Counted from the stretch's first letter, positions 46,709-55,805 are shown. The stretch is DNA of 64,000 nt from Pseudomonas putida (GCF_028682455.1 NZ_JANHLD010000004.1:720852-784851); one strand, 5' to 3'. Notes: generated by a model not told the origin, from the letters alone. Numbers and translations are program-made.

Positions 46709-47170
46709 ATGATTCACAATGATGTACTGCGCAGCCTGCGCTACCTGCTCGACGTCAATGACGCCAAGCTGACCGATATCATCAAGCTGAGCGGCTACGA
46801 AGTCGCCATCGATGACATCGTTTCCTACCTCAAGAAAGAAGACGAAGAAGGCTTCGAGCGCTGCCCCGACGAAGTCATCGCGCATTTTCTCGATGGCCTG
46901 GTGATCTTCAAGCGCGGCAAGGACGACAGCCGCCCGGCGCTGCCGGTCGAGTTGCCGGTGACCAACAACATCATCATGAAAAAGCTGCGCGTGGCCTTCG
47001 AGCTGAAGGAAGACGACCTGCATGCGATCCTCAAGGCGGCCGACTTCCCGGTGTCCAAGCCGGAGCTGAGCGCCCTGTTCCGCAAGGTCGGCCACAACAA
47101 CTACCGCCCCTGCGGCGACCAGTTGCTGCGCAACTTCCTCAAGGGCCTGACCCTGCGGGTTCGTGGCTAA
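46709..47170 (+). CDS. yehS: DUF1456 family protein YehS
   Basis: A 153-residue cytoplasmic protein made of two copies of a helical DUF1456 unit (N-terminal MIHNDVLRSLRYLLDVND...; second copy NNIIMKKLRVAFELKEDD...), each about 70 residues. The length and duplication match YehS. The molecular function is unknown. It is preceded by a short hairpin, and its last bases overlap or nearly touch trmO. Confidence 0.93.
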   Translation: MIHNDVLRSLRYLLDVNDAKLTDIIKLSGYEVAIDDIVSYLKKEDEEGFERCPDEVIAHFLDGLVIFKRGKDDSRPALPVELPVTNNIIMKKLRVAFELKEDDLHAILKAADFPVSKPELSALFRKVGHNNYRPCGDQLLRNFLKGLTLRVRG

Positions 47171-47177
47171 GCCAACG

Positions 47178-47867
47178 ATGAACTACAGCGTCGCACCGAT
47201 CGGTTTCGTCCGCTCCTGCTTCAAGGAAAAATTCGCGATCCCGCGCCAGCCCCAACTGGCACCTGCGGCCCGCGGTGTATTGGAACTTCTGCCGCCTTTC
47301 AACAGCGGTGATGCGGTGGCCGGCCTCGAGCAGGTCAGTCATGTCTGGCTGTTGTTCCTGTTCCACCAGGCCCTGGAGGACAAGCCCCGGCTCAAGGTCC
47401 GCCCACCGCGCCTGGGCGGCAATACCTCCATGGGAGTGTTCGCCACCCGCGCGACGCACCGGCCCAACGGCATTGGCCAGTCGGTCGTGCGCCTTGAGCA
47501 GGTCGAAGCCGGGCGCCTGCTGCTGTCGGGCATTGACCTGCTCGACGGCACACCGGTCATCGACATCAAGCCTTATGTGCCTTATGCCGACGCGGTAAGC
47601 ACTGCGACCAACCAGATGGCCAGTGCACCTCCCGCACCGATAGCGGTGACCTGGAGCGACAGCGCCCTGCCCCAGGCCCATGAGCATGCCCTTCGCCTTG
47701 GCGAGCCGCTGGTGGAACTGATCGAGCAATGCCTGGCCCAAGACCCGCGCCCGGCCTACCAGACCCCGCCGCCCGAGCGCGTATATGGCGTGAAGTTCTG
47801 GGATGTGCAGGTGCGCTGGCACTACCCGCAGCCCGACCAGATCACCGTCCTGGAAGTGGTCCTGTAG
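47178..47867 (+). CDS. trmO: tRNA (t6A37-N6)-methyltransferase TrmO (TsaA/YaeB)
   Basis: A 229-residue SAM-dependent enzyme of the YaeB/TsaA beta-barrel family that methylates N6-threonylcarbamoyl-A37 of tRNA-Thr. The family signature is the N-terminal PIGFVRSCFKEKFAIPRQPQ, then HVWLLFLFH, GVFATRATHRPNGIGQSVV and DIKPYVPYAD. ATG 47178 is preferred; GTG 47163 is in frame and would overlap yehS by 8 bases. Neither has a strong ribosome site, which suggests coupling to yehS. Confidence 0.92.
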   Translation: MNYSVAPIGFVRSCFKEKFAIPRQPQLAPAARGVLELLPPFNSGDAVAGLEQVSHVWLLFLFHQALEDKPRLKVRPPRLGGNTSMGVFATRATHRPNGIGQSVVRLEQVEAGRLLLSGIDLLDGTPVIDIKPYVPYADAVSTATNQMASAPPAPIAVTWSDSALPQAHEHALRLGEPLVELIEQCLAQDPRPAYQTPPPERVYGVKFWDVQVRWHYPQPDQITVLEVVL

Positions 47868-47877
47868 AAGCGGGCAC

Positions 47878-47907
47878 AAAAAAAGCAGGCCTTGGCCTGC
47901 TTTTTTT
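47878..47907. terminator. Bidirectional terminator between trmO and fpr
   Basis: A stem AAAAAAGCAGGCC / GGCCTGCTTTTTT with a 2-base loop, between convergent genes. Confidence 0.94.
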
Positions 47908-47922
47908 GTGTTTCAGCGTCGG

Positions 47923-48702
47923 CTACTTCTCAACGAACGCACGTTCGATCAGGTAGTCACCCGGCTCACGCATACGTGCCGAAATTTTCAAACCGAAGCT
48001 GTCGAGCACTTCGCTGGTCTCATCGAGCATGCTCGGGCTACCGCAGATCATCGCACGGTCGTCCTGCGGGTTGATCGGCGGCAGGCCGATGTCGCTGAAC
48101 AGCTTGCCGCTGCGCATCAGGTCGGTCAGGCGTCCCTGATTCTCGAAAGGCTCGCGGGTCACGGTTGGGTAATAGATCAGTTTTTCACGCAGCGCCTCGC
48201 CGAAGAACTCGTTCTGCGGTAGGTGCTCGGTGATGAACTCGCGGTAAGCGACTTCGTTGACGTAACGAACACCGTGAACCAAGATCACTTTTTCAAAGCG
48301 CTCGTAGGTTTCCGGATCCTGGATGACGCTCATGAAGGGCGCCAGGCCAGTGCCGGTGCTCAGCAGGTACAGGTGCTTGCCCGGGTTCAGGTCATCCAGT
48401 ACCAGGGTACCGGTAGGCTTCTTGGAGATGATGATCTCATCGCCTTCCTTCAGGTGCTGCAGCTGCGAGGTCAGCGGGCCGTCCGGCACCTTGATGCTGA
48501 AGAACTCCAGATGCTCTTCCCAGTTCGGGCTCGCGATCGAGTAGGCACGCATGAGCGGGCGACCGTTGTCCTGCTGCAGCCCGATCATCACGAACTGACC
48601 GTTCTCGAAGCGCAGGCCCGGATCGCGGGTGCACTTGAAGCTGAACAGGGTGTCATTCCAGTGGTGAACACTGAGGACACGTTCGTGGTTCATGTTGCTC
48701 AT
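47923..48702 (-). CDS. fpr: Ferredoxin-NADP+ reductase FprA
   Basis: A 259-residue FAD enzyme of the bacterial subclass. It has the FAD-binding motif RAYSIASP (about residues 51-58), the second flavin segment GDEIIISKKPTGTLVLDDL, an NADP domain with LSTGTGLAPFMSVI, and the C-terminal end VEK after a Phe-Val. It transfers electrons between NADPH and ferredoxin or flavodoxin. In P. putida fprA is induced under oxidative stress by the divergently encoded LysR protein FinR, and the same divergent arrangement is present here. Confidence 0.95.
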   Translation of the reverse strand: MSNMNHERVLSVHHWNDTLFSFKCTRDPGLRFENGQFVMIGLQQDNGRPLMRAYSIASPNWEEHLEFFSIKVPDGPLTSQLQHLKEGDEIIISKKPTGTLVLDDLNPGKHLYLLSTGTGLAPFMSVIQDPETYERFEKVILVHGVRYVNEVAYREFITEHLPQNEFFGEALREKLIYYPTVTREPFENQGRLTDLMRSGKLFSDIGLPPINPQDDRAMICGSPSMLDETSEVLDSFGLKISARMREPGDYLIERAFVEK

Positions 48703-48821
48703 GTACGGGCTCCTGAAATAAAACGCAGCGCTAACCTAGAGCGCGATTGCGCGATAGTTTAGTGCGAGCGACAATATCTGTTAAATGAATTATCAAGATA
48801 TGTCTTATCGGTTATATAGAT

Positions 48822-49748
48822 ATGCGATTTACCCTTCGTCAGCTCCAGGTGTTCGTCGCCGTAGCCCAGTACCAGAGCGTCTCGCGCGCCGCGGGTATTC
48901 TGGCGCTATCGCAGTCGGCTGCCAGTACATCGATCACCGAACTTGAACGCCAGTCCAGTTGCCAGCTGTTCGACCGCGCCGGCAAACGCCTGAGCCTCAA
49001 CGCTTTGGGGCACCAATTGCTGCCCCAGGCCGTGGCCTTGCTCGACCAGGCCAAGGAAATCGAAGACCTGCTCAACGGCAAGTCCGGCTTTGGCTCATTG
49101 GCGGTAGGCGCGACCCTGACTATCGGCAACTACCTGGCGACTTTGCTGATCGGCAGTTTCATGCAGGTCCACCCGGAAAGTCAGGTCAAGCTCCATGTGC
49201 AGAACACTGCGCATATCGTGCAACAGGTTGCCCACTACGAAATTGATCTGGGTCTAATCGAAGGCGACTGCAACCACCCGGACCTGGAAGTCCAACCCTG
49301 GGTCGAAGATGAACTGGTAGTGTTTTGCGCGCCGCAGCACCCGCTGGCCAGCCGTGGCCAAGCGAGCATGGAGGAGCTGACCCGCGAAGCCTGGATCCTG
49401 CGCGAGCAAGGCTCCGGTACCCGCCTGACCTTTGACCAGGCCATGCGTCATCACCGCTCCAACCTGAACATCCGCCTGGAGCTGGAACACACCGAAGCGA
49501 TCAAGCGCGCGGTGGAGTCCGGGCTTGGCATTGGCTGCATCTCTCGACTGGCCCTGCGCGATGCCTTTCGGCGCGGCAGCCTGGTGGCGGTTGAAACACC
49601 GGACCTGGACCTGGCCCGGCAGTTCTATTTCATCTGGCATAAACAGAAGTACCAGACCTCTGCAATGCGCGAATTCCTCGAACTGTGCCGAAGCTTCACC
49701 GCCGGGGTACAGCGCAGCGACGAAATCGTCCTGCCGACCATTGCCTAG
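48822..49748 (+). CDS. finR: LysR-type regulator FinR
   Basis: A 308-residue LysR-type regulator. The N-terminal winged helix-turn-helix is at about residues 1-60 (LRQLQVFVAVAQYQSVSRAAGILALSQSAASTSITELE), followed by the effector-binding domain. It is divergent from fpr, with a 119-base A/T-rich spacer holding both promoters. In P. putida the regulator at this position (FinR) activates fprA in response to superoxide or redox signals. Its stop overlaps that of convergent dgkA by 4 bases, so no terminator fits between them. Confidence 0.9.
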   Translation: MRFTLRQLQVFVAVAQYQSVSRAAGILALSQSAASTSITELERQSSCQLFDRAGKRLSLNALGHQLLPQAVALLDQAKEIEDLLNGKSGFGSLAVGATLTIGNYLATLLIGSFMQVHPESQVKLHVQNTAHIVQQVAHYEIDLGLIEGDCNHPDLEVQPWVEDELVVFCAPQHPLASRGQASMEELTREAWILREQGSGTRLTFDQAMRHHRSNLNIRLELEHTEAIKRAVESGLGIGCISRLALRDAFRRGSLVAVETPDLDLARQFYFIWHKQKYQTSAMREFLELCRSFTAGVQRSDEIVLPTIA

Positions 49749-50110
49749 AGCAGGATCACCGCCCAGACCAGCCCCACCATGGTCAGGGCGACGAACTGCG
49801 CGGCGCTGCCCATGTCCTTGGCATTCTTGGACAAGGGGTGACGGTCGAGAGAAATCCGATCGATCGCCGCCTCCACTGCCGAGTTCAACAGTTCGACGAT
49901 CAGCCCCAGCAGGCACACGGCGATCAGGATCGCGCGCTCAGCACGGCTGACATCCAGCCAGAAGGCCACTGGAATCAATACGACGTTGAGCAGTACCAAC
50001 TGGCGGAACGCAGCTTCGCCGGTAAACGCTGCGCGCAAACCGTCAAACGAATAGCCGGCAGCGTTGAAGATACGTTTGAGGCCGGTCTGGCCCTTGAAAG
50101 GCGATGACAT
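49745..50110 (-). CDS. dgkA: Diacylglycerol kinase DgkA
   Basis: A 121-residue integral membrane kinase with three transmembrane helices. The family motif VELLNSAVEAAIDR (about residues 71-84) contains the catalytic Glu, and LSKNAKDMGSAAQFVAL follows. It recycles diacylglycerol from osmoregulated glucan and lipopolysaccharide synthesis. ATG 50110 is chosen by family length; the longer open frame (to 50251) runs into the erdR 3' end. Confidence 0.95.
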   Translation of the reverse strand: MSSPFKGQTGLKRIFNAAGYSFDGLRAAFTGEAAFRQLVLLNVVLIPVAFWLDVSRAERAILIAVCLLGLIVELLNSAVEAAIDRISLDRHPLSKNAKDMGSAAQFVALTMVGLVWAVILL

Positions 50111-50186
50111 AGAGAGTTGGTTCGTCCACTGAAAAGCGCTGAAGCCTATGGGAAACAGAGTCAAAAAAACGTGAAGGCCATTGGCC

Positions 50187-50837
50187 TCAACTGGAGGAAA
50201 CCGATTCCAATTGTTGCAACAACAAGGCCGCCTGGGTCCGGGTTCGCACACCCAGTTTGCGGAAGATCGCCGTAACGTGCGCCTTGATGGTGGCTTCCGA
50301 GACGCTCAGCTCATAGGCGATCTGTTTGTTCAACAGGCCTTCGCAGACCATGGTCAGCACCCGGAACTGCTGGGGCGTCAGGCTGGCCAGGCCTTCACTG
50401 GCGGCCTTGGCTTCGGCGGAGACATCCACTTTTTCAAATGCCTGCGGCGGCCACCAGACCTCGCCGTCGAGCACCTTGCGCACTGCATCCTGTATATCTT
50501 CCAGCGGGCTGGACTTGGGGATGAAGCCACTGGCGCCAAACTCGCGGGACTTGACCACGACCGAAGCTTCTTCCTGAGCCGAGACCATCACCACCGGGAT
50601 CTGCGGGTACTGACCGCGCAACAGTACCAGCCCAGAAAAACCGTAGGCTCCCGGCATGTTGAGGTCCAGCAGCACCAGGTCCCAGTCGGACTTCTCGGTG
50701 AGGCGCGTTTCCAGTTCGGCGATGCTCGCCACCTCTACCAGGCGCACATCAGGCCCCAGGCCGAGGGTTACGGCCTGGCGCAGTGCGCTGCGAAACAGTG
50801 GGTGGTCATCGGCAATCAGGATTTCGTACGTGGCCAT
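50187..50837 (-). CDS. erdR: LuxR-type response regulator ErdR (CrbR-like)
   Basis: A 216-residue two-component regulator: receiver domain at residues 1-120, with the acidic pocket DDH and the phospho-acceptor Asp in LVLLDLNMPG, and a C-terminal LuxR helix-turn-helix (LTPQQFRVLTMVCEGLLNKQIAYELSVSEATIKAHVTAIFRKL). Gene order (fpr, finR, dgkA, this gene) equals that of P. putida, where the regulator ErdR controls acetyl-CoA synthetase and alcohol use. No partner histidine kinase is adjacent, as expected for this orphan. Confidence 0.88.
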   Translation of the reverse strand: MATYEILIADDHPLFRSALRQAVTLGLGPDVRLVEVASIAELETRLTEKSDWDLVLLDLNMPGAYGFSGLVLLRGQYPQIPVVMVSAQEEASVVVKSREFGASGFIPKSSPLEDIQDAVRKVLDGEVWWPPQAFEKVDVSAEAKAASEGLASLTPQQFRVLTMVCEGLLNKQIAYELSVSEATIKAHVTAIFRKLGVRTRTQAALLLQQLESVSSS

Positions 50838-51101
50838 CGATCTAATGATCCTGTTCTGTGCAGGCGCAGGGAGGAAGAATAGGCGCCTGGCTGGCAACTC
50901 AAGGTGCTGACGGCACAACCGCGCACCCAAAAGGCCTATCAAGGTCGGAAAAACAGTGTTTCAAACCTTGTACAAGCCTGAATCGGCGCCAAGAATGCCC
51001 AGCCACGACCAGGTGGTCAAGTTGATTGCCCGGTCGTTGCAGACATGCCTTGGATGTCAGCCTGCCTATTATGACCCAATGCGCAACACCTGCCCCTTGT
51101 A

Positions 51102-51812
51102 CTATAGGAAGGTATGCAAGCGCTGATGCACCGCATCTCCTTCATCGATAGCCCATTGGTACTTGGCACTGAGGTAATGGGTGCTGAACACATCCAGATA
51201 GGCATCCAGTGCGTCGGCGGCGCGCTGGTCACCGGCCAGCTCGAGGCACATGGCGGCCACCTCGGCGGTGCAGAAATGATCGTCACGCTTGGAGCGACGC
51301 AAACGGTAGCGCGAGATCTGCTCGGGCTGCAGGCTCAATACCGGGAATCGCTCCAGGTACGGGCTTTTTCGGAACATCTTGCGCGCTTCGGTCCAGGTTG
51401 CATCCAGCAAGATGAACAAGGGCCGCTTGCCAGGCTCGCGCACCACTTCATTGACCACCCGCTGCGGTGCAACAAATTCCCCGGGGAAGACGATATACGG
51501 CTGCCAATGCGGTTGATCGAGCAGCGCCAATAGTGCCTCGTCCACCGCAGTTCGCTGCCAGCCGAATGCCGAGGTATCGGCAATCAGGTCAGCGATCAAC
51601 CAGCCTGTGTTGCTCGGCTTCAATGGCTCGGTGTCATGCATCAGCAGGCACATTGCCGAGTCGGACGGCACCCGCGGCCGCCAGGCACACAAACAATGGC
51701 TGAACACCACCCGACACTGCGGGCAGCGTGGCGCTCGTGAACCGCGCGCAACAAAGGGTTTGACACTGCGCGCCAGGCGTTCGGCACGCAGCCGCGATAC
51801 GGCATGGCTCAT
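51102..51812 (-). CDS. tapT: DTW-domain tRNA-uridine aminocarboxypropyltransferase
   Basis: A 236-residue protein of the DTW family (TapT/TrmY-like SPOUT relatives), which forms acp3U at tRNA position 47. An N-terminal zinc-binding region has CPQCRVVFSHCLC. The family signature D-x-T-W is DATWTEARKMF (about residues 140-150), with RSKRDDHFCTAEVAAMCLE after it. The 240-260 base regions on both sides hold no gene that I can see. Confidence 0.88.
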   Translation of the reverse strand: MSHAVSRLRAERLARSVKPFVARGSRAPRCPQCRVVFSHCLCAWRPRVPSDSAMCLLMHDTEPLKPSNTGWLIADLIADTSAFGWQRTAVDEALLALLDQPHWQPYIVFPGEFVAPQRVVNEVVREPGKRPLFILLDATWTEARKMFRKSPYLERFPVLSLQPEQISRYRLRRSKRDDHFCTAEVAAMCLELAGDQRAADALDAYLDVFSTHYLSAKYQWAIDEGDAVHQRLHTFL

Positions 51813-52049
51813 GACAGCAGACTACATAGGCAGGAAAGAGATGGCACTGCACAGACTCAGCAAGACAGAAAAACCGGGCTAGTTTATCAGAGCCTGCCTA
51901 CTGGCAGACGGTAATTGCCGTGCAGCCACAGTGCGGTCTCCCCTATAATCCACGTCCTGTCGCTACCCGCTGGCACCGCCACTACGCCGTGACGGAACAC
52001 CGAGCGCAGTTGCCGGTCCAAACGCCAGTTACCGAACCAGGAGAAATTC

Positions 52050-52466
52050 ATGCTGCGTTTCATCGCCCCGTCCTTGAGCCTGTTGCTCGCCCTGCCCCTG
52101 GCGGCCAATGCTGCCTCCAAGCAGGAGTACGAACTGAGCAAGATGCTGCAAAAAGTAGCTACGGAAAGCAGCGTGGGCACGCCGCGAGCGATCAATGAAG
52201 ACATCCTCGACCAGGGTTATACCGTCGAGGGCAAGCAACTGATCAATCACCTGAGCGTACTTCCCAGCCACGCCGAGAAAATGAAGGCCGACCCGAACCG
52301 GGTACGCAGCCAACTGGGTGACAGCGTGTGCAAGAACACAGGTTTTCGCCAGTTGCTTGCCAAAGGTGCGGTGTTGACCTATCGCTTCACCGAATACAAG
52401 ACCAATCGCCCGGTCAGCGAGCAGGCCTTCAATGCCGCCAGCTGCGGTATCAAGACCACCAAGTAG
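52050..52466 (+). CDS. Secreted protein of the quorum-sensing-regulated virulence factor family
   Basis: A 138-residue periplasmic or secreted protein with a clear signal peptide ending near residue 21 (LAANAASKQ). The mature protein is small and mostly helical, with two Cys (in GDSVCKNTGF and AASCGIK) that may form a disulfide. It resembles PA3611 of P. aeruginosa, a QS-regulated protein of known fold but unclear function, which also lies near recA. It ends 2 bases before a convergent small gene. Confidence 0.8.
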   Translation: MLRFIAPSLSLLLALPLAANAASKQEYELSKMLQKVATESSVGTPRAINEDILDQGYTVEGKQLINHLSVLPSHAEKMKADPNRVRSQLGDSVCKNTGFRQLLAKGAVLTYRFTEYKTNRPVSEQAFNAASCGIKTTK

Positions 52467-52468
52467 GC

Positions 52469-52669
52469 CTACGCCAACTGTTCACTGTCGCGCCGCTGTT
52501 TTTCATCGGCGCGCAGTTCTGCCACCAGGGCCTGGATGTAGCGTGAGTGCCGATCCCCTCCCCCCAGGCGACGCAGGCACTCCTCTTCAACACTCAGGTT
52601 GTTGGCCTGGGCCGCACGTTCGAGCAATTCGAACAGATGCGCATCCAGCTCCAGATTCAGCCGTTGCAT
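52469..52669 (-). CDS. Small conserved protein, possible ribbon-helix-helix (Arc-like)
   Basis: A 66-residue protein from ATG 52669, which has a strong GGAGG ribosome site 8 bases upstream. The sequence starts QRLNLELDAHLFELLERAAQANNLSVEEECLRRL, which could form the strand and two helices of an Arc-type fold, then ends in a charged helix. No toxin partner is adjacent: the convergent gene is a secreted protein. The function is unknown; a DNA-binding role is a guess from the pattern. Confidence 0.65.
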   Translation of the reverse strand: MQRLNLELDAHLFELLERAAQANNLSVEEECLRRLGGGDRHSRYIQALVAELRADEKQRRDSEQLA

Positions 52670-53067
52670 GTGCCAGACCTCCCGCACCGCTACAGTCGCT
52701 GTGAACTCCAGTTAACCAGACCCTCGCCCGGGTTGGATCCCGGCTGACGAATGGTGCTGCGCGGCTTGTCATCCTTGCCTGCGTTCCTGGAGAACCTTCG
52801 GGCACAAACATCCCGCAGGGTCTAGATTGATAGCAAGTGCCCGCTACTTTCCAGGCACGCAAAAAGGGGGGGCGACTGCCGACGGGCCGCATTTGCTATA
52901 TCGAATAAAAACGACTGAACACTCATCATTACTGCATTGAGACCTTGCAGGTCTACTGCAATGCTCGAGGCGCACACTCGAGCCACGGCAGCCAGCGACA
53001 CACGCAGTGTCGCGGCCGGACACCCCATCCGTCCGGTCAGAGGTTTTGCTGCAGAAGGAGACGTTGA
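52670..53067 (+). promoter_or_regulatory. Leader region with four consecutive hairpins upstream of the LOG-family gene
   Basis: No gene is seen in this 398-base interval. Its second half has four perfect or near-perfect hairpins in a row: 52934-52964 (GCATTG...CAATGC with inner AGACC/GGTCT), 52964-52982 (CTCGAG/CTCGAG), 52995-53013 (GCGACAC/GTGTCGC) and 53016-53036 (CCGGAC/GTCCGG). The AAGGAG ribosome site (53055-53060) follows the last one. An A/T-rich stretch at about 52890-52915 may hold the promoter. This would give a highly structured 5' leader of about 130-160 bases. Confidence 0.5.
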
Positions 53068-54186
53068 ATGCCTTATCAACCGAACGAATTGCTATCGAGT
53101 CACTTCAAGAACAACGGGATTGACCTGAGCAAACTGGAAGAACAACTGACACTGGTTGCCTCCAATAGCGCCAACCTTCCGCTGTACCGCGACATGATGC
53201 TGACCGTCTTGCGCATGGCCCACGACGACAGCAACCGCTGGAACGCCAAGATCACATTGCAAGCCCTGCGCGAACTGGACCATGCGTTTCGTACCCTGGA
53301 ACAGTACAAGGGGCGGCGCAAGGTCACGGTCTTCGGCTCAGCCCGTACCCCGGTCGAACACCCCATGTATGCATTGGCCAGGGAACTGGGCGCGACACTG
53401 GCCCGCTCCAACCTGATGGTCATCACCGGCGCCGGCGGCGGCATCATGGCTGCAGCCCACGAAGGCGCAGGTGTCGATCACAGCCTGGGGTTCAATATCA
53501 CCCTGCCGTTCGAGCAGCATGCCAATGCCACGGTAGACGGTACGGACAAGCTGCTGCCCTTCCACTTCTTCTTCATTCGCAAGCTGTTCTTCGTCAAGGA
53601 AGCCGATGCGCTGGTGCTCTGCCCTGGTGGTTTCGGCACGCTGGATGAAGCATTGGAAGTGCTCACACTGATCCAGACCGGCAAGAGCCCGCTGGTACCT
53701 GTAGTGCTGCTGGACTCCCCAGGCGGCAACTTCTGGCAGGACGCCCTGAACTTCATTACCCGGCAACTGGAAGAGAATCGCTACATCCTGCCTAGCGACA
53801 TGAAGCTGCTGCGCCTGGTGTACAGCGCCGAAGAGGCGGTGGAGGAAATAAACCAGTTCTACAGCAACTATCACTCAAGCCGCTGGTTGAAGAATCAGTT
53901 CGTGATCCGCATGCATCACCCATTGAGCGAAGCGGCGTTGTTCGATCTCCAGGAAGGATTTGCCGACCTGCGCCTCAGCGGCCACTATCACCAGCACGCC
54001 TATGCTGGCGAGCACCACGACGAACCCAGGTTCAGTCACCTGACCCGCCTGGCCTTTGCCTTCAACGGTCGTGATCAGGGGCGTCTGCGCGAACTGGTGG
54101 ACTTCATCAACCTGCCGGAAAACTGGGCGAAGCCCCAGCCGATGCACACCACGCAACGCGCCCGCGAAGCCTTGAAGGTTACTTGA
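53068..54186 (+). CDS. LOG-family (TIGR00730) nucleotide 5'-monophosphate phosphoribohydrolase
   Basis: A 372-residue protein with a central LOG / lysine-decarboxylase-like Rossmann domain (about residues 88-270). It contains VTVFGSART, the nucleotide-binding ITGAGGGIMAAAHEGA and the catalytic PGGFGTLDEALEVLTLIQ. The flanking N- and C-terminal helical extensions make it longer than plant-type LOG (about 200 residues). LOG proteins cleave nucleoside monophosphates to base and ribose 5-phosphate, and the long bacterial forms act on purine nucleotides. It is unrelated to lysine decarboxylation despite old naming. ATG 53068 follows AAGGAG. Confidence 0.88.
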   Translation: MPYQPNELLSSHFKNNGIDLSKLEEQLTLVASNSANLPLYRDMMLTVLRMAHDDSNRWNAKITLQALRELDHAFRTLEQYKGRRKVTVFGSARTPVEHPMYALARELGATLARSNLMVITGAGGGIMAAAHEGAGVDHSLGFNITLPFEQHANATVDGTDKLLPFHFFFIRKLFFVKEADALVLCPGGFGTLDEALEVLTLIQTGKSPLVPVVLLDSPGGNFWQDALNFITRQLEENRYILPSDMKLLRLVYSAEEAVEEINQFYSNYHSSRWLKNQFVIRMHHPLSEAALFDLQEGFADLRLSGHYHQHAYAGEHHDEPRFSHLTRLAFAFNGRDQGRLRELVDFINLPENWAKPQPMHTTQRAREALKVT

Positions 54187-54199
54187 GCACCATCCGAAA

Positions 54200-54667
54200 C
54201 TAGTCGTCCAACCCACGGCCGCTCAACAGGCGGCCGATCATGTCCATGGAGAAGCCACGGTAGACCAGAAAACGGGTTTGCTGTGCGCGGGCGCGCGGAT
54301 CGGCGGGGCGTTGACCCGAAAACTTGCGCTGCCAGACATCCTGCAACTGCGCTGCCCAATCCACCCCGCACTCGCGCAGGGCCTGATCGATATCACCACG
54401 TTGCAAGCCACGCTGGCCCAGCTCTTCGCGTATGCGCGCCGGACCGTAGCCAGAGCGCGAACGGTAGCTGATGAAGCTTTCCAGGTAACGGGCTTCACTG
54501 AGCAGGCCTTCTTCCGTCAGACGGTCGAGTTCCTGGTCAATTAATTCGGGGGGAGCGCCGCGCTGACGCAATTTGCGCGTCAGCTCGACTCGACCATGCT
54601 CGCGGCGTGCGAGCAGGTCCATGGCTGTCCGCCTTACGGCGACGGGAGTGTCGAGTACGACGGACAT
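54200..54667 (-). CDS. recX: RecA regulatory protein RecX
   Basis: A 155-residue helical protein with RecX three-helix repeats: RRTAMDLLARREHGRVELTRKLRQRG, then YLESFISYRSRSGYGPARIREELGQRG, then the C-terminal RFLVYRGFSMDMIGRLL. RecX caps RecA filaments and limits recombination. It lies 9 bases after recA on the same strand and is expressed by read-through from the SOS-controlled recA promoter. Confidence 0.94.
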   Translation of the reverse strand: MSVVLDTPVAVRRTAMDLLARREHGRVELTRKLRQRGAPPELIDQELDRLTEEGLLSEARYLESFISYRSRSGYGPARIREELGQRGLQRGDIDQALRECGVDWAAQLQDVWQRKFSGQRPADPRARAQQTRFLVYRGFSMDMIGRLLSGRGLDD

Positions 54668-54676
54668 GAGGGCAAA

Positions 54677-55747
54677 TCAATAGCCGGCTTCGGCGTCAGC
54701 CAGATCGTCTTCAGGCTCGGCGCTTACCGCTGCTGCCTTGCCCGCGGCCTCGACAGCACCTGCATTGAGCAGTTTGTCGCGAATCTGCTTCTCGAGGGTG
54801 GCGGCGATTTCCGGGTTTTCCTGAAGGAACTTGGCCGAGTTGGCCTTGCCCTGGCCAATCTTGCTGCCCTGGTAGCTGTACCAGGCGCCGGATTTTTCCA
54901 GGAAGCCGTGCAGCACGCCCAGGTCGATGATCTCGCCGTTGCGGTAGATACCCTTGCCGTAGAGGATCTGGAACTCAGCCTGACGGAAAGGTGGCGCCAC
55001 CTTGTTCTTGACGATCTTGACGCGGGTTTCGCTACCGACCACTTCGTCGCCTTCCTTCACCGCGCCGGTACGGCGGATGTCGAGACGAACCGAGGCGTAG
55101 AACTTCAGCGCGTTACCACCGGTGGTGGTTTCCGGGCTACCGAACATCACGCCGATCTTCATGCGGATCTGGTTGATGAAAATCACCAGGCAGTTGGCGT
55201 TCTTGATGTTACCGGTGATTTTACGCAGCGCCTGGGACATCAGGCGGGCCTGCAGGCCCACGTGCATGTCGCCCATTTCGCCTTCGATCTCGGCCTTGGG
55301 TACCAGGGCGGCGACGGAGTCGACAATGATCACATCAACGGCGTTGGAGCGCACCAGCATGTCGGTGATTTCCAGGGCCTGTTCGCCGGTGTCTGGCTGC
55401 GAGACCAGCAGGTCGTCGACATTGACGCCCAGCTTGCCGGCGTATTCGGGGTCGAGTGCGTGTTCGGCATCGACGAAGGCGCAGGTAGCGCCCATTTTCT
55501 GAGCCTGGGCGATGACCGACAGGGTCAGGGTGGTTTTACCGGACGACTCAGGGCCGTAGATCTCGACGATACGGCCTTTTGGCAGGCCACCAATGCCCAG
55601 GGCGATGTCCAGGCCCAGGGAGCCGGTGGAAATGGCCGGGATTGCCTGGCGCTCGTGGTCGCCCATGCGCATGACCGCGCCTTTACCGAATTGACGTTCG
55701 ATTTGCCCCAGGGCCGCAGCCAAGGCGCGCTTCTTGTTGTCGTCCAT
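54677..55747 (-). CDS. recA: Recombinase RecA
   Basis: A 356-residue recombinase starting MDDNKKRALAAALGQIERQFGKG. Walker A is GPESSGKT (about residues 66-73), Walker B VDVIIVDSVAAL, and loop L2 FINQIRMKIGVMFG. The C terminus is acidic (DDLADAEAGY). It drives strand exchange and stimulates self-cleavage of LexA and of S24-type phage repressors, including, presumably, the PrtR-like repressor encoded 3 kb away. A LexA box lies about 45 bases upstream. Confidence 0.98.
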   Translation of the reverse strand: MDDNKKRALAAALGQIERQFGKGAVMRMGDHERQAIPAISTGSLGLDIALGIGGLPKGRIVEIYGPESSGKTTLTLSVIAQAQKMGATCAFVDAEHALDPEYAGKLGVNVDDLLVSQPDTGEQALEITDMLVRSNAVDVIIVDSVAALVPKAEIEGEMGDMHVGLQARLMSQALRKITGNIKNANCLVIFINQIRMKIGVMFGSPETTTGGNALKFYASVRLDIRRTGAVKEGDEVVGSETRVKIVKNKVAPPFRQAEFQILYGKGIYRNGEIIDLGVLHGFLEKSGAWYSYQGSKIGQGKANSAKFLQENPEIAATLEKQIRDKLLNAGAVEAAGKAAAVSAEPEDDLADAEAGY

Positions 55748-55789
55748 TGAAGTCCTCACGTAATCGATAGGGCCTGACGGCCTGAACAC

Positions 55790-55805
55790 CTGTATAAGTA
55801 GCCAG
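55790..55805 (-). promoter_or_regulatory. LexA box of recA
   Basis: The site reads CTGGCTACTTATACAG on the - strand, an exact CTG-N10-CAG match, 43 bases before the recA start codon and after pncC. It would place recA-recX in the SOS regulon. Confidence 0.85.
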
